Shown here in pieces: positions 6,282 to 12,401 of a DNA stretch of 14,144 bases. Positions within the stretch are counted from its first letter, which is position 1, and each line of letters starts with the position of its first letter. Both the position numbers and the translations under genes were made by a program. Under the pieces are notes generated by a model. It made no database searches. It was not told the DNA's origin and worked only from the letters and a program-made list of their open reading frames with translations. Source of the stretch: Actinomycetota bacterium (GTDB taxonomy: Bacteria; Actinomycetota; Acidimicrobiia; Acidimicrobiales; Poriferisodalaceae); contig JAADHX010000422.1 in NCBI GenBank assembly GCA_013151655.1, positions 1 through 14,144 on the forward strand, written 5' to 3'.

Positions 6282-6518
6282 GTGAGCCGAAACACCATGA
6301 GCTTTTCTCTGCCCGAGTCGTTGCGCGAGTACATCGATCAACGTGTTCAGTCTGGCGGGTACGGCAACACCAGTGAATATCTTCTAGAGCTGATCCGCAA
6401 CGACCAACGTACCGAGGCTGCTCGACGGTTTCGTTTGCTAATAGCGGACGGCTTAGAGTCTGGCGACGGCCGCCCGTTGAGTGAGAAGGTCCTCAGTGAG
6501 GCTGGCCAGGAGCAGTAG
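6282..6518 (+). CDS. ParD-like ribbon-helix-helix antitoxin (no toxin partner seen)
   Basis: 78 residues. MSRNTMSFSLPESLREYIDQ then RVQSGGYGNTSEYLLELIRN matches the ParD/CopG-Arc N-terminal domain: the beta strand SFSLP, helix A and the GGYGNTSEYL turn into helix B. The C-terminal LLIADGLESGDGRPLSE is the usual ParE-binding tail. GTG 6282 is preferred because ParD proteins often start with x-R-N-T before the strand and because of the well-placed promoter; ATG 6297 is the alternative. ParE normally follows with overlap or within a few bases, but the 620 bp downstream contain no ParE-like frame. It is divergent from vapBC. Confidence 0.8.
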   Translation: MSRNTMSFSLPESLREYIDQRVQSGGYGNTSEYLLELIRNDQRTEAARRFRLLIADGLESGDGRPLSEKVLSEAGQEQ

Positions 6519-7144
6519 AGAGTTGTGTGTCAACCAGATGGCTGGCCGTACCCCAACTTGTGATCGCCTAGCTACGCCGATGCACCGGTGACTGTTCTGA
6601 ACCGTGGTCGGATGCGCCCGCGGTTGCGCCAAAACTACTCTGGGTAACCACTAGCTGCCGTAGGCGGTTCCAGTACTGGACGCCGGCCCGAGCTGCGAGA
6701 CTTGGCATCGTTAACGTTCGCTCGGCCTTGCTGATTTCTGGCCGGCGCATCGGCTGATCTCTAGGCTGTCGACCGTCTTGGGCTTGGTCGACAGCCTACT
6801 CGTGGGGTGGGACATCGACATCTGAGCTGGCACTTGTCACGGAGCGGAGTGGATCCGAAAGAAATCGGCAACGAAGAGTGGTTTTGACGCGACCGCGGAC
6901 GGATATCTACATGAGTACGCCGGGCTCGCACCCCGGTGGTCTCTCTGCGAGGAGAAGACGCCGCCGTTCTCGTCTCGACCTGTTTCGGGCCGAAGCTTGG
7001 TGGCAGAGTTCAACAGTCGGCGATGGCATCGAGCGCATCACAGATCTGCTGACGTCCTTTGAACCCCAACGTTCCCAGGCGCGTTGTTAGGACTGACTAC
7101 GGCACGGCGGCGAGGAGGTCAAATGTGGCGACGTTCGGTTTGAG
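6519..7144. other. Gene-free stretch downstream of the parD-like gene
   Basis: About 620 bp between the parD-like stop and the stop of the second antitoxin gene. Short open frames at 6878-7090 (+) and 6568-6750 (-) have no family similarity, no good SD and a basic or Ser-rich make-up, so I do not call them. The only strong structure is the hairpin at 6762-6798. No tRNA, CRISPR or transposase trace is recognised. Confidence 0.6.
6762..6798. repeat. Perfect 13-bp inverted repeat (strong hairpin)
   Basis: TAGGCTGTCGACC (6762-6774) and GGTCGACAGCCTA (6786-6798) are exact reverse complements around an 11-nt loop (GTCTTGGGCTT). Each arm contains GTCGAC. No T-run follows on either strand, so it is not a standard intrinsic terminator. 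It could be a U-less terminator, an RNA structure, or a recombination or insertion scar. Confidence 0.7.
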
Positions 7145-7396
7145 CTAACACGGTTCGGCTTCGGTCATCGCTATGGCGCCGGCCATGGCAAGGTCGTCGT
7201 CTTCTGAGCTTTGCGGGTTCTCTCGGTAGGAGTCGGCGATCGTGGCGCCGATTCGCGCTCGGCGAACCGATTCGGCGAGGTCGTGCAGTCCCTTGCGGAT
7301 GACAGCGGATCGACTGTCGGCGACGCGATGGCTGACTAGGTCGTCGATGAGAGCGATCTCTTCCTCAGTGAAGCGTGTAGGTATCGGAACTGTCAT
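7145..7396 (-). CDS. Ribbon-helix-helix antitoxin of the CopG type (no toxin partner seen)
   Basis: 83 residues from ATG 7396. The strand and helices read MTVPIPTRFTEEEIALIDDL then ADSRSAVIRKGLHDLAESVR, a ribbon-helix-helix DNA-binding domain. The tail IGATIADSYRENPQSSEDD ... AIAMTEAEPC resembles the YRxxPQ...EEPW tail of actinobacterial antitoxins that normally precede a MazF/PemK ribonuclease. No such toxin follows: all three frames downstream on this strand hit stops early and lack the typical MazF start. A TTG at 7405 is an alternative start; ATG 7396 fits the family N-terminus better. An inverted repeat spans the start codon. Confidence 0.75.
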   Translation of the reverse strand: MTVPIPTRFTEEEIALIDDLVSHRVADSRSAVIRKGLHDLAESVRRARIGATIADSYRENPQSSEDDDLAMAGAIAMTEAEPC

Positions 7397-7408
7397 ATGT
7401 TCCAATAC
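7381..7408. promoter_or_regulatory. Inverted repeat over the antitoxin start (candidate autoregulatory operator)
   Basis: GTATCGGAAC (7381-7390) and GTTCCAATAC (7399-7408) are reverse complements at 9 of 10 positions, with an 8-bp spacer containing the ATG (7396-7394). A second pair, AACTGTC (7388-7394) and GACAGTT (7417-7423), overlaps it and reaches upstream. Ribbon-helix-helix antitoxins typically repress their own promoters through such sites; here the site partly lies in the coding start. Confidence 0.5.
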
Positions 7409-7480
7409 GCGGTACAGACAGTTACTTGAGTAGACCCGACAGGATGTCGTTCGCGCATCGGGCTCCGACCGTACGACAAT

Positions 7481-7510
7481 TTCGACCTAAACCATCACCG
7501 CAACTAGTGT
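7481..7510 (+). promoter_or_regulatory. Candidate leaderless promoter of the acyl-CoA dehydrogenase gene
   Basis: TTCGAC (7481-7486), an 18-bp spacer and TAGTGT (7505-7510, TAnnnT type) end 7 nt before the ATG at 7518, and no SD precedes that ATG. The geometry predicts transcription starting at or next to the A of the start codon. Confidence 0.4.
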
Positions 7511-7517
7511 TGGTTAG

Positions 7518-8765
7518 ATGGATCCAAGTTACCCAGCCGAGTCGGGCGCGTTTCGAGAGAAGATTCAAGCGTTCCTGTCAGAACACCTCCCGGCCAACTG
7601 GCGCGGGATTGGCGCACTCGACAACGCGGCGGCCGAACAGTTCACTACCGACTGGCGAGCAACGCTGTCGGAGAACAACCTTCTAGGTCTGTCGTGGCCG
7701 ACCCAGTACGGCGGCTCAGGACTCTCAGCGCTCGAGCAGGTCATCGTGGCCGAAGAGTTCCAGAAAGCTGGTGTGCCGACGGGTGGCCCCAACGATGTCT
7801 TTGGCATCGGCATGGTTGGCAACACCATCGCCCACCTAGGCACTGAGGAGCAGAAGAACTACTTCTTGCCCCGAATTCTCAGCGGCGAAGACACTTGGTG
7901 CCAGGGCTACAGTGAACCCGATGCCGGTTCCGACCTAGCCAACCTCGGTTGCAAGGCCGTGCTCGACGGCGACGAATGGGTCATCAACGGTCAGAAGATC
8001 TGGACATCGGCTGGTCATCTAGCCGACTGGATCTTCGTGCTGGCCCGCACCGACGCCGACGCAGCCAAACACCGTGGCATCAGTTTCCTTCTGGTGCCGA
8101 TGGATCAACCTGGTGTGGAAGTTCGCCCCATTCGGATGATCTCGGGCGAGTCGGAGTTCAACGAGGTCTTCTTCTCCGACGCTCGTTGTGCCAAAGAACA
8201 CGTCATCGGTGAAGTGAATGGCGGCTGGATGGTCGCCATGACCCTGCTTGGCTACGAACGAGGCGAAGCCGCGGCCACGTTGCCCGTAACATTCGGGGCT
8301 GAGTTCGATCGGCTGGTCGAGCTCGCCAAAACAACAGGCTCAAACGAAGATGCAACTACCCGCCAGCAGCTTGCGTGGGCGTACAGCAAGGTCGAGATCA
8401 TGCGTTACCTAGGTATGCGCACTCTCACCAAGTTCCTGGCCGGCGAGGCTCCAGGCCCAGATGCCGCGATAACGAAGCTCAACTGGTCCGAGTACCACAA
8501 GGTGGTCACCGAGCTCGCAGTCGACATCATTGGTGCCCACGCCATGGTGCCCGAAGGCGAGCCGCCCAAGTCTGCCTTTCAGGCCGACGCGGCTGGTACG
8601 CCTGCGAACAACTATCGATCCTGGACCGACACCTTCCTCAACGCGAGGGCTGGCACCATCTATGCGGGCACGTCGCAGGTGCAACGAAACATCATCGGCG
8701 AGAAACTCCTCGGCCTGCCCAAAGAACCTCGCTCCGACTCCGGACCTTGGTCCGATAGAGGTTGA
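7518..8765 (+). CDS. Acyl-CoA dehydrogenase (FadE-like)
   Basis: 415 residues, the normal length for the flavoprotein family that makes the alpha-beta double bond in acyl-CoA and passes electrons to ETF. N-terminal helical domain: LGLSWPTQYGGSGLSALEQV. Middle beta domain: WCQGYSEPDAGSDLANLGCK, then WVINGQKIWTSAGHLADW (FAD contacts). C-terminal helices: LNARAGTIYAGTSQVQRNII and GEKLLGLPKEP. Where MCAD has its catalytic Glu in YEGTS, this protein has YAGTS. The likely base is instead the Glu of LLGYERGEAA, comparable to the helix-G glutamate of isovaleryl-CoA dehydrogenase. The substrate is not predictable; steroid-chain or branched acyl-CoA enzymes of Actinobacteria are similar. It is monocistronic. 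The 142 bp to the next gene hold a weak GCTCG/CGAGC hairpin only. Confidence 0.93.
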   Translation: MDPSYPAESGAFREKIQAFLSEHLPANWRGIGALDNAAAEQFTTDWRATLSENNLLGLSWPTQYGGSGLSALEQVIVAEEFQKAGVPTGGPNDVFGIGMVGNTIAHLGTEEQKNYFLPRILSGEDTWCQGYSEPDAGSDLANLGCKAVLDGDEWVINGQKIWTSAGHLADWIFVLARTDADAAKHRGISFLLVPMDQPGVEVRPIRMISGESEFNEVFFSDARCAKEHVIGEVNGGWMVAMTLLGYERGEAAATLPVTFGAEFDRLVELAKTTGSNEDATTRQQLAWAYSKVEIMRYLGMRTLTKFLAGEAPGPDAAITKLNWSEYHKVVTELAVDIIGAHAMVPEGEPPKSAFQADAAGTPANNYRSWTDTFLNARAGTIYAGTSQVQRNIIGEKLLGLPKEPRSDSGPWSDRG

Positions 8766-8907
8766 CTAGCTCGCGACTAAGAGGCCGAGCGGGTAGGCGA
8801 CGCCCCACTAGTCCGAGCAGCCGGAGCGGCCTGATGAGCGCAGCGAATCACGAGCCGAAGGTAGTCCCAGGCAACACGCAGTGCGTCTGTCGACGGAGCT
8901 TGTGAAC

Positions 8908-9162
8908 ATGTGGCAGCTAGTGCCGGTCGGTGTGGCGATAGCGAAGCGGCCGCGGTTGTGGCCGACCGCGTGGCGTCAAACGTTTCGCATGGCTCCATCG
9001 CGTTGGTGGGCTAGACCTCCGTTCCTGCCGCTACCGGCTGCCGACTACGCCTCGTTTCGATCGTCGACCATGTATGGCGGCGATGGGTCCACACCACCTG
9101 ACCCAGCCGACGTAGTCGTGTGGCTCGAGTGGTGCCGTCGTTGGCCGGATCTGTCGGCCTGA
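8908..9162 (+). CDS. Small conserved-looking actinobacterial protein upstream of the ligase
   Basis: 84 residues. The C-terminal block SRWWARPPFLPLPAADYASF followed by RSSTMYGGDGSTPPDPADVV and WLEWCRRW has the look of a conserved domain: aromatic-rich, with a proline-ended acidic linker into a WxEWCRRW helix. I recall similar short proteins in Actinobacteria but know no function. ATG 8908 is preferred because GGAG (8895-8898) lies 9 nt upstream; GTG at 8881 or 8902 is possible. The N-terminus VPVGVAIAKRPRLW is weakly hydrophobic and may sit at the membrane. Its stop lies 3 nt before the next ATG, so the two genes form an operon. Confidence 0.65.
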   Translation: MWQLVPVGVAIAKRPRLWPTAWRQTFRMAPSRWWARPPFLPLPAADYASFRSSTMYGGDGSTPPDPADVVVWLEWCRRWPDLSA

Positions 9163-9165
9163 ACC

Positions 9166-9882
9166 ATGGCCGCGACTGGCCGAGGCGCGATTCGCTCGAT
9201 CGAGCAGCCCAACGGGTTCGCTTCGGCTAACGGCCTCGACGTTGTAGTTCAACATGGGAGTGCCTCGGAGCTTCACGGTCGGCCCCTCATATCTGACCGA
9301 GCTGTTCTGGAGCTGATCGAAGTCGACGGTCCGGCGATAGTGCTCGGCTCGGCTCAGCGGTCGGTGCTCGTTCATAACCGTGTTGAAGCCGAAGTGGTAC
9401 GTCGGCGCGGCGGCGGGGGAGCGGTGTGGGTCGGACCAACCGATGGTGTGTGGTTCGACATCACCATTCCTCGCGACGATGACCGTTGGGTCCAAGACGT
9501 TGGTGTTGCGTTTGGTTGGTTAGGCGATGCACTCGAGTTGTGGCTCCGGCCGTGGCTCATCGACGTACAGGTTGTGGCAACGGTTCACCGAGGTGGTCTA
9601 CGAGCCGGTCCGTACAGCGACTTGATCTGTTTCGCTGGTGCCGGACCTGGAGAGCTGTTTGTCGACGATCGAAAGCTGGTCGGAATCTCTCAACGCCGAA
9701 CCCGCGAAGCGTCACGATTCATGTGTTGGATGCCGACGGTATGGTCCGCTGCGCTGCTGGTTGAGGCGCTCGTAGACCGATCGAGAACTATCGAAGCGAT
9801 GGAGGCCGTTGGCGAGGCCGGAGTCGGCTTGATCGACCTCGGAATCGATGCCGCAGCGGTCAAACGCGAGCTCATCGCGTAG
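9166..9882 (+). CDS. Lipoate/biotin protein ligase-family protein (LplA-like)
   Basis: 238 residues of the BPL/LPL fold. RRRGGGGAVWVGP (about 79-91) matches the RRxxGGGAV lipoate/ATP-binding loop of LplA, and DDRKLVGISQRRTREASRFM carries the conserved lysine (Lys170) that contacts the substrate carboxylate and adenylate. These enzymes transfer lipoate, or octanoate in related subfamilies, to the lysine of E2 and GcvH domains. The C-terminal accessory domain of E. coli LplA is absent. The N-terminal half is shorter and more diverged than in E. coli LplA, so the acyl substrate is uncertain. ATG 9166 follows the upstream stop by 3 nt; a good SD is not seen, so coupling is likely. Confidence 0.82.
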   Translation: MAATGRGAIRSIEQPNGFASANGLDVVVQHGSASELHGRPLISDRAVLELIEVDGPAIVLGSAQRSVLVHNRVEAEVVRRRGGGGAVWVGPTDGVWFDITIPRDDDRWVQDVGVAFGWLGDALELWLRPWLIDVQVVATVHRGGLRAGPYSDLICFAGAGPGELFVDDRKLVGISQRRTREASRFMCWMPTVWSAALLVEALVDRSRTIEAMEAVGEAGVGLIDLGIDAAAVKRELIA

Positions 9883-9910
9883 CCGAAGCGCGGCATTGGG
9901 TCGGGATACG

Positions 9911-9940
9911 TCTCGAAAGTCGGAAATCTCGAGATTTTTC
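9911..9940 (+). terminator. Probable intrinsic terminator after the ligase gene
   Basis: TCTCGA (9911-9916) pairs with TCGAGA (9929-9934) around a 12-nt loop, followed directly by TTTTTC. The right arm also belongs to a perfect 14-bp palindrome, AAATCTCGAGATTT (9924-9937). It lies 29 nt after the stop, the usual place for termination. The stem is short, so efficiency is uncertain. Confidence 0.45.
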
Positions 9941-10038
9941 TCAAGTTTTCAGGCCGATTCGGACGTCGATCCGACAGCCGAACGACCGTTCGCAGCCCGC
10001 AGTTACTGCTCAATGTTTTGGCCGCTTAGAGTGAGAAT

Positions 10039-10050
10039 TACATCGATGTA
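10039..10050. promoter_or_regulatory. 12-bp palindrome upstream of mraZ
   Basis: TACATCGATGTA is a perfect palindrome, extended by A/T pairs beyond a G-T position on each side (10036-10053). It lies about 70 bp upstream of the putative mraZ -35. A dimeric regulator site is possible; I do not recognise a known box. Confidence 0.3.
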
Positions 10051-10109
10051 GTTACAAGAATGTTGCCCTGCGTGACCAGTGGAGCGGCCGCATTTGGCCA
10101 TTCGTGTCG

Positions 10110-10139
10110 TTGCGTACCCCCGAATCCGACGCCTATCTT
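10110..10139 (+). promoter_or_regulatory. Putative mraZ/dcw promoter
   Basis: TTGCGT (10110-10115) and TATCTT (10134-10139) are separated by 18 bp and predict transcription starting near 10146, about 107 nt upstream of the mraZ start. The MraZ-type repeats begin right at this start point, which fits a repressible promoter for the division cluster. Confidence 0.5.
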
Positions 10140-10147
10140 GGCGAGAT

Positions 10148-10173
10148 GTGGAGGGAAGTGGAGTGCCGGGGAG
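10148..10173 (+). promoter_or_regulatory. MraZ operator (three GTGGAG-type repeats at 10-bp spacing)
   Basis: GTGGAG (10148-10153), GTGGAG (10158-10163) and GGGGAG (10168-10173) lie on the same strand with exactly 4-bp gaps, i.e. once per helical turn. MraZ is known to bind tandem short G-rich direct repeats (TGGGN with 5-nt spacing in E. coli) in front of its own gene and to repress the dcw cluster. The position at the predicted transcription start supports autoregulation. Confidence 0.75.
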
Positions 10174-10252
10174 TGCTTCGCCCAGCTCCTCCGATTTCGT
10201 GCCACAGATCAAGCCTGAGACGGCCTCAACTAGCTACTAAGGAATACCAGAC

Positions 10253-10708
10253 GTGTTTCTAGGAACCTTCGAGCATTCGCTTGATGAGAAGGGACGGCTC
10301 ATCTTGCCGTCCGCGTTCCGCGAGCAGTTTCGGGCCGGCGCCTTCCTTACCGAGTCACTCGACGGTTGCCTGTCGTTGATGACCGAATCGATCTTCAAAG
10401 AACAAGTCGCGGAGAAGCAGCAGTTGGCGAGAGCCGGTCGAATCGCTCGGAACCAACTCCGAGCCTTTGCCGCCGGTTCTACGCGTGTCACGCCCGACAA
10501 GCAGGGCCGCATCCCGGTCTCGCTCGATCAGCGCGACTTTGCCGGTATATCGAAAGCCTGTGTCATCAACGGCGCCATAACTCACCTCGAAGTCTGGTCC
10601 CACGATCGGTGGGCCGAACTCGGGGGAGAGGGCCGAGAAGCCCTCATTGCCGGTGACGACACTGACATCCATCTTCGTCTTCTTCTTGGTCAGGAAAACC
10701 AAACATGA
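10253..10708 (+). CDS. mraZ: Transcriptional regulator MraZ
   Basis: 151 residues with two SpoVT/AbrB-like repeats. Each carries the conserved DxxGR core: DEKGRLILPSAFR (residues 11-23) and DKQGRIPV in the second half. MraZ forms a ring-shaped oligomer on tandem DNA repeats and represses the division and cell wall gene cluster that it heads. The N-terminus MFLGTFEHSLDEKGR is diagnostic and starts at GTG 10253, with AAGGA ending 10 nt upstream. Its TGA overlaps the rsmH ATG (ATGA). It is the first gene of the visible mraZ-rsmH-ftsL-ftsI run. Confidence 0.96.
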   Translation: MFLGTFEHSLDEKGRLILPSAFREQFRAGAFLTESLDGCLSLMTESIFKEQVAEKQQLARAGRIARNQLRAFAAGSTRVTPDKQGRIPVSLDQRDFAGISKACVINGAITHLEVWSHDRWAELGGEGREALIAGDDTDIHLRLLLGQENQT

Positions 10709-11892
10709 CCGCGGTGCTAATTCAGCCAAGCACCCCCGTGATGCTGCCGATCCAGCCCGGCAGTGTCACGGCCCTCCCTTTGCACGGTCGCGCGGCCGTG
10801 CTGTCTTCCGGCGAGCAAGGATCCAAAATGCTCCGCCCGGTCCCGTCAAGCACCATCCGGCATCCGTCGGATGGTGAACTCGCCGGAAGACAGCACGACC
10901 GCGACGGCCTTGCAGAAGAGCAACTAGCTGCGGCCCCAGACTCGACTCCACCCATGGACGAGTTTCGCCACGTACCGGTGATGCGCGACGAGGTCGTCGA
11001 CCTTCTGGCTGCCGGCGCCTCCGATCGGGAGCGGCCTCTGTTCCTCGATGCCACGCTTGGGGCCGGAGGTCACACTGCGGCGTTGTTTGAGCGTTGTCCA
11101 AATGCTCAAGTCGTTGGTCTCGATCGCGACGCTGCGGCTCTGGTCGCGGCCGAGGAACGGTTGGCCAGATATTCCGATCGCCTTACGACCCACCACCTCA
11201 GGTTCGATCAACTCACCGACGTCGTCGATCCGGGAAGCCTTTCCGGCGTCCTATTCGACCTTGGGGTGAGTTCGCCCCAGATCGACCACCCCGGCCGCGG
11301 CTTTTCGTTTCGTCAAACCGGCCCCCTCGACATGCGGATGAACGTCGACGATGCACTATCGGCCGCTGAGATAGTGAACAACTGGGACGAAGCTGACCTC
11401 GCGAGCGTCATCTGGCGCCACGGTGACGAAAAGCAGGCCAGACGAATCGCTTCCGCCATCGTCAAGTCGAGGCCGGTGCTCGATACCACGAGCCTCAGCG
11501 CGATCGTTGCCGATGCTTTGCCAGCGGCAGTGCGACGAAAGACCCGTCAGCCCGCAGCTAAAACCTTCCAGGCCCTCCGGATCGAAGTCAACTCCGAACT
11601 CGACGTGATCGAGCCCGCTCTGCTGGCCGCCATCGACAGCCTCGACCTCGGGGGCCGGTTAGTGGTGCTCGCGTATCACTCGGGTGAGGATCGGATCGTC
11701 AAGCGAGTCATGAAAGAGGAATCTCGCGTGATCACCGGGCGGCGAGATCTGCCTCCACCTCCAGACGCCAAGGTTCGTATGCGGCTCGTGTTTAACGGAG
11801 CCCACAAACCCTTGGCCAACGAACTCGAAGCGAATTCGCGGGCCGGAAGTGCGCGGTTACGAGCCGCCGAACGGATCGAAGGCCTCAATTGA
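10705..11892 (+). CDS. rsmH: 16S rRNA m4C1402 methyltransferase RsmH, with long N-terminal extension
   Basis: RsmH adds the N4-methyl group to C1402 of 16S rRNA, using SAM. The core begins at FRHVPVMRDEVVDLL (residue 87 on). The SAM-binding block is LFLDATLGAGGHT (about 112-124), with VVGLDRD following, then GVLFDLGVSSPQIDHPGRGF, LDMRMN, KTFQALRIEVNSEL and VLAYHSGEDRIVK, all family signatures. From the ATG that overlaps mraZ (10705) the protein has 395 residues, about 83 more than the conventional start at ATG 10954 (MDEFRHVPVM). The extension is low-complexity and includes the nested palindrome at 10791-10903. The overlap favours 10705; neither start has a separate SD. M. tuberculosis RsmH also has an N-terminal extension, so the longer form is credible. 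Confidence 0.94.
   Translation: MTAVLIQPSTPVMLPIQPGSVTALPLHGRAAVLSSGEQGSKMLRPVPSSTIRHPSDGELAGRQHDRDGLAEEQLAAAPDSTPPMDEFRHVPVMRDEVVDLLAAGASDRERPLFLDATLGAGGHTAALFERCPNAQVVGLDRDAAALVAAEERLARYSDRLTTHHLRFDQLTDVVDPGSLSGVLFDLGVSSPQIDHPGRGFSFRQTGPLDMRMNVDDALSAAEIVNNWDEADLASVIWRHGDEKQARRIASAIVKSRPVLDTTSLSAIVADALPAAVRRKTRQPAAKTFQALRIEVNSELDVIEPALLAAIDSLDLGGRLVVLAYHSGEDRIVKRVMKEESRVITGRRDLPPPPDAKVRMRLVFNGAHKPLANELEANSRAGSARLRAAERIEGLN
10791..10903. repeat. 113-bp nested palindromic element in the rsmH 5' region
   Basis: The outer arms are 25 bp each (10791-10815 and 10879-10903), reverse complements with a single C/A mismatch at 10796 and 10898. Inside, just 2 bp before the right arm, CACCATCCG (10851-10859) and CGGATGGTG (10868-10876) form a perfect 9-bp hairpin with an 8-nt loop. 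The remaining 35 nt between the left arm and the inner hairpin are unpaired by eye. In the rsmH frame it is fully open and encodes part of the N-terminal extension. It is too long and exact to be chance. Confidence 0.85.
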
Positions 11893-12401
11893 TCGCAACC
11901 CAGCCACAAATCAGCCAACAGTCAGCCCGCGCTCAGCCAGCGGTTCGACCCGCTGAGCGGCCCGAGATTCGCCGTGACCGCCGGCCCACGACCCGATCGA
12001 CGGCTCGACCGCCTCGTCTTCATGTGGTTCCGCCGGCGAGACCCCATCGCGTGCCGCTTGTTATCGGCGTGTTCGTTGTTGCCCTGCTCGGTGTTGCCTT
12101 CGGGTTCGCGGTCTTCCACAGTCAGATGGCTGCGACTCAATACAAACTTGAGACAGTCGAGCGCGAGCTAAGGCTCGAGACCGAAAGGCTTGCGGACCTC
12201 CAAATTCAGGTGCAGGAATACAACTCCCCGGCCGTGATCGAACGGCTCGCTCGCGGCGTTATCGGGCTGGTGGATCCGGCAACGCCGATCGACCTCGTTG
12301 TTCCCGATGAGGCATTGGCCGCCGTTGCCAGAACTGTTGGCGAGACCGACGAGGCCACGAGGTTAGCGATTCCGCAACTAGCAGTGGCAGGAGGCCTGTG
12401 A
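11889..12401 (+). CDS. ftsL: FtsL-like divisome protein
   Basis: 170 residues, membrane-anchored division protein in the ftsL position between rsmH and ftsI. Layout: a basic Pro/Arg/Ala-rich cytoplasmic tail (1-54), one transmembrane helix (about 55-76, VPLVIGVFVVALLGVAFGFA), then a coiled coil (about 80-112, YKLETVERELRLETERLADL) and a short extracytoplasmic tail. The segment SPAVIERLARGVIGLVDP is the usual FtsL/DivIC-like end. FtsL works with FtsB/DivIC and FtsQ to activate FtsW-FtsI. The start is inferred as TTG 11889, overlapping the rsmH TGA (TTGA); no ATG occurs before the membrane helix. The cytoplasmic tail is longer than in E. coli FtsL. Confidence 0.85.
   Translation: MIATQPQISQQSARAQPAVRPAERPEIRRDRRPTTRSTARPPRLHVVPPARPHRVPLVIGVFVVALLGVAFGFAVFHSQMAATQYKLETVERELRLETERLADLQIQVQEYNSPAVIERLARGVIGLVDPATPIDLVVPDEALAAVARTVGETDEATRLAIPQLAVAGGL

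Noticed and set aside
6878..7090. 70-codon + strand open frame with an Arg-rich stretch
   Set aside because: No SD for GTG 6878 or ATG 6911, no family similarity, and context is gene-free; too weak to call.
8832..8860. CTGATGAG followed by CGAA, resembling a hammerhead ribozyme core
   Set aside because: Stem II does not pair between the two core boxes and no GAAA with flanking stems follows; chance match.
9031..9495. 154-codon - strand open frame
   Set aside because: Antisense to the small protein and the ligase, whose motifs are clear on the + strand.
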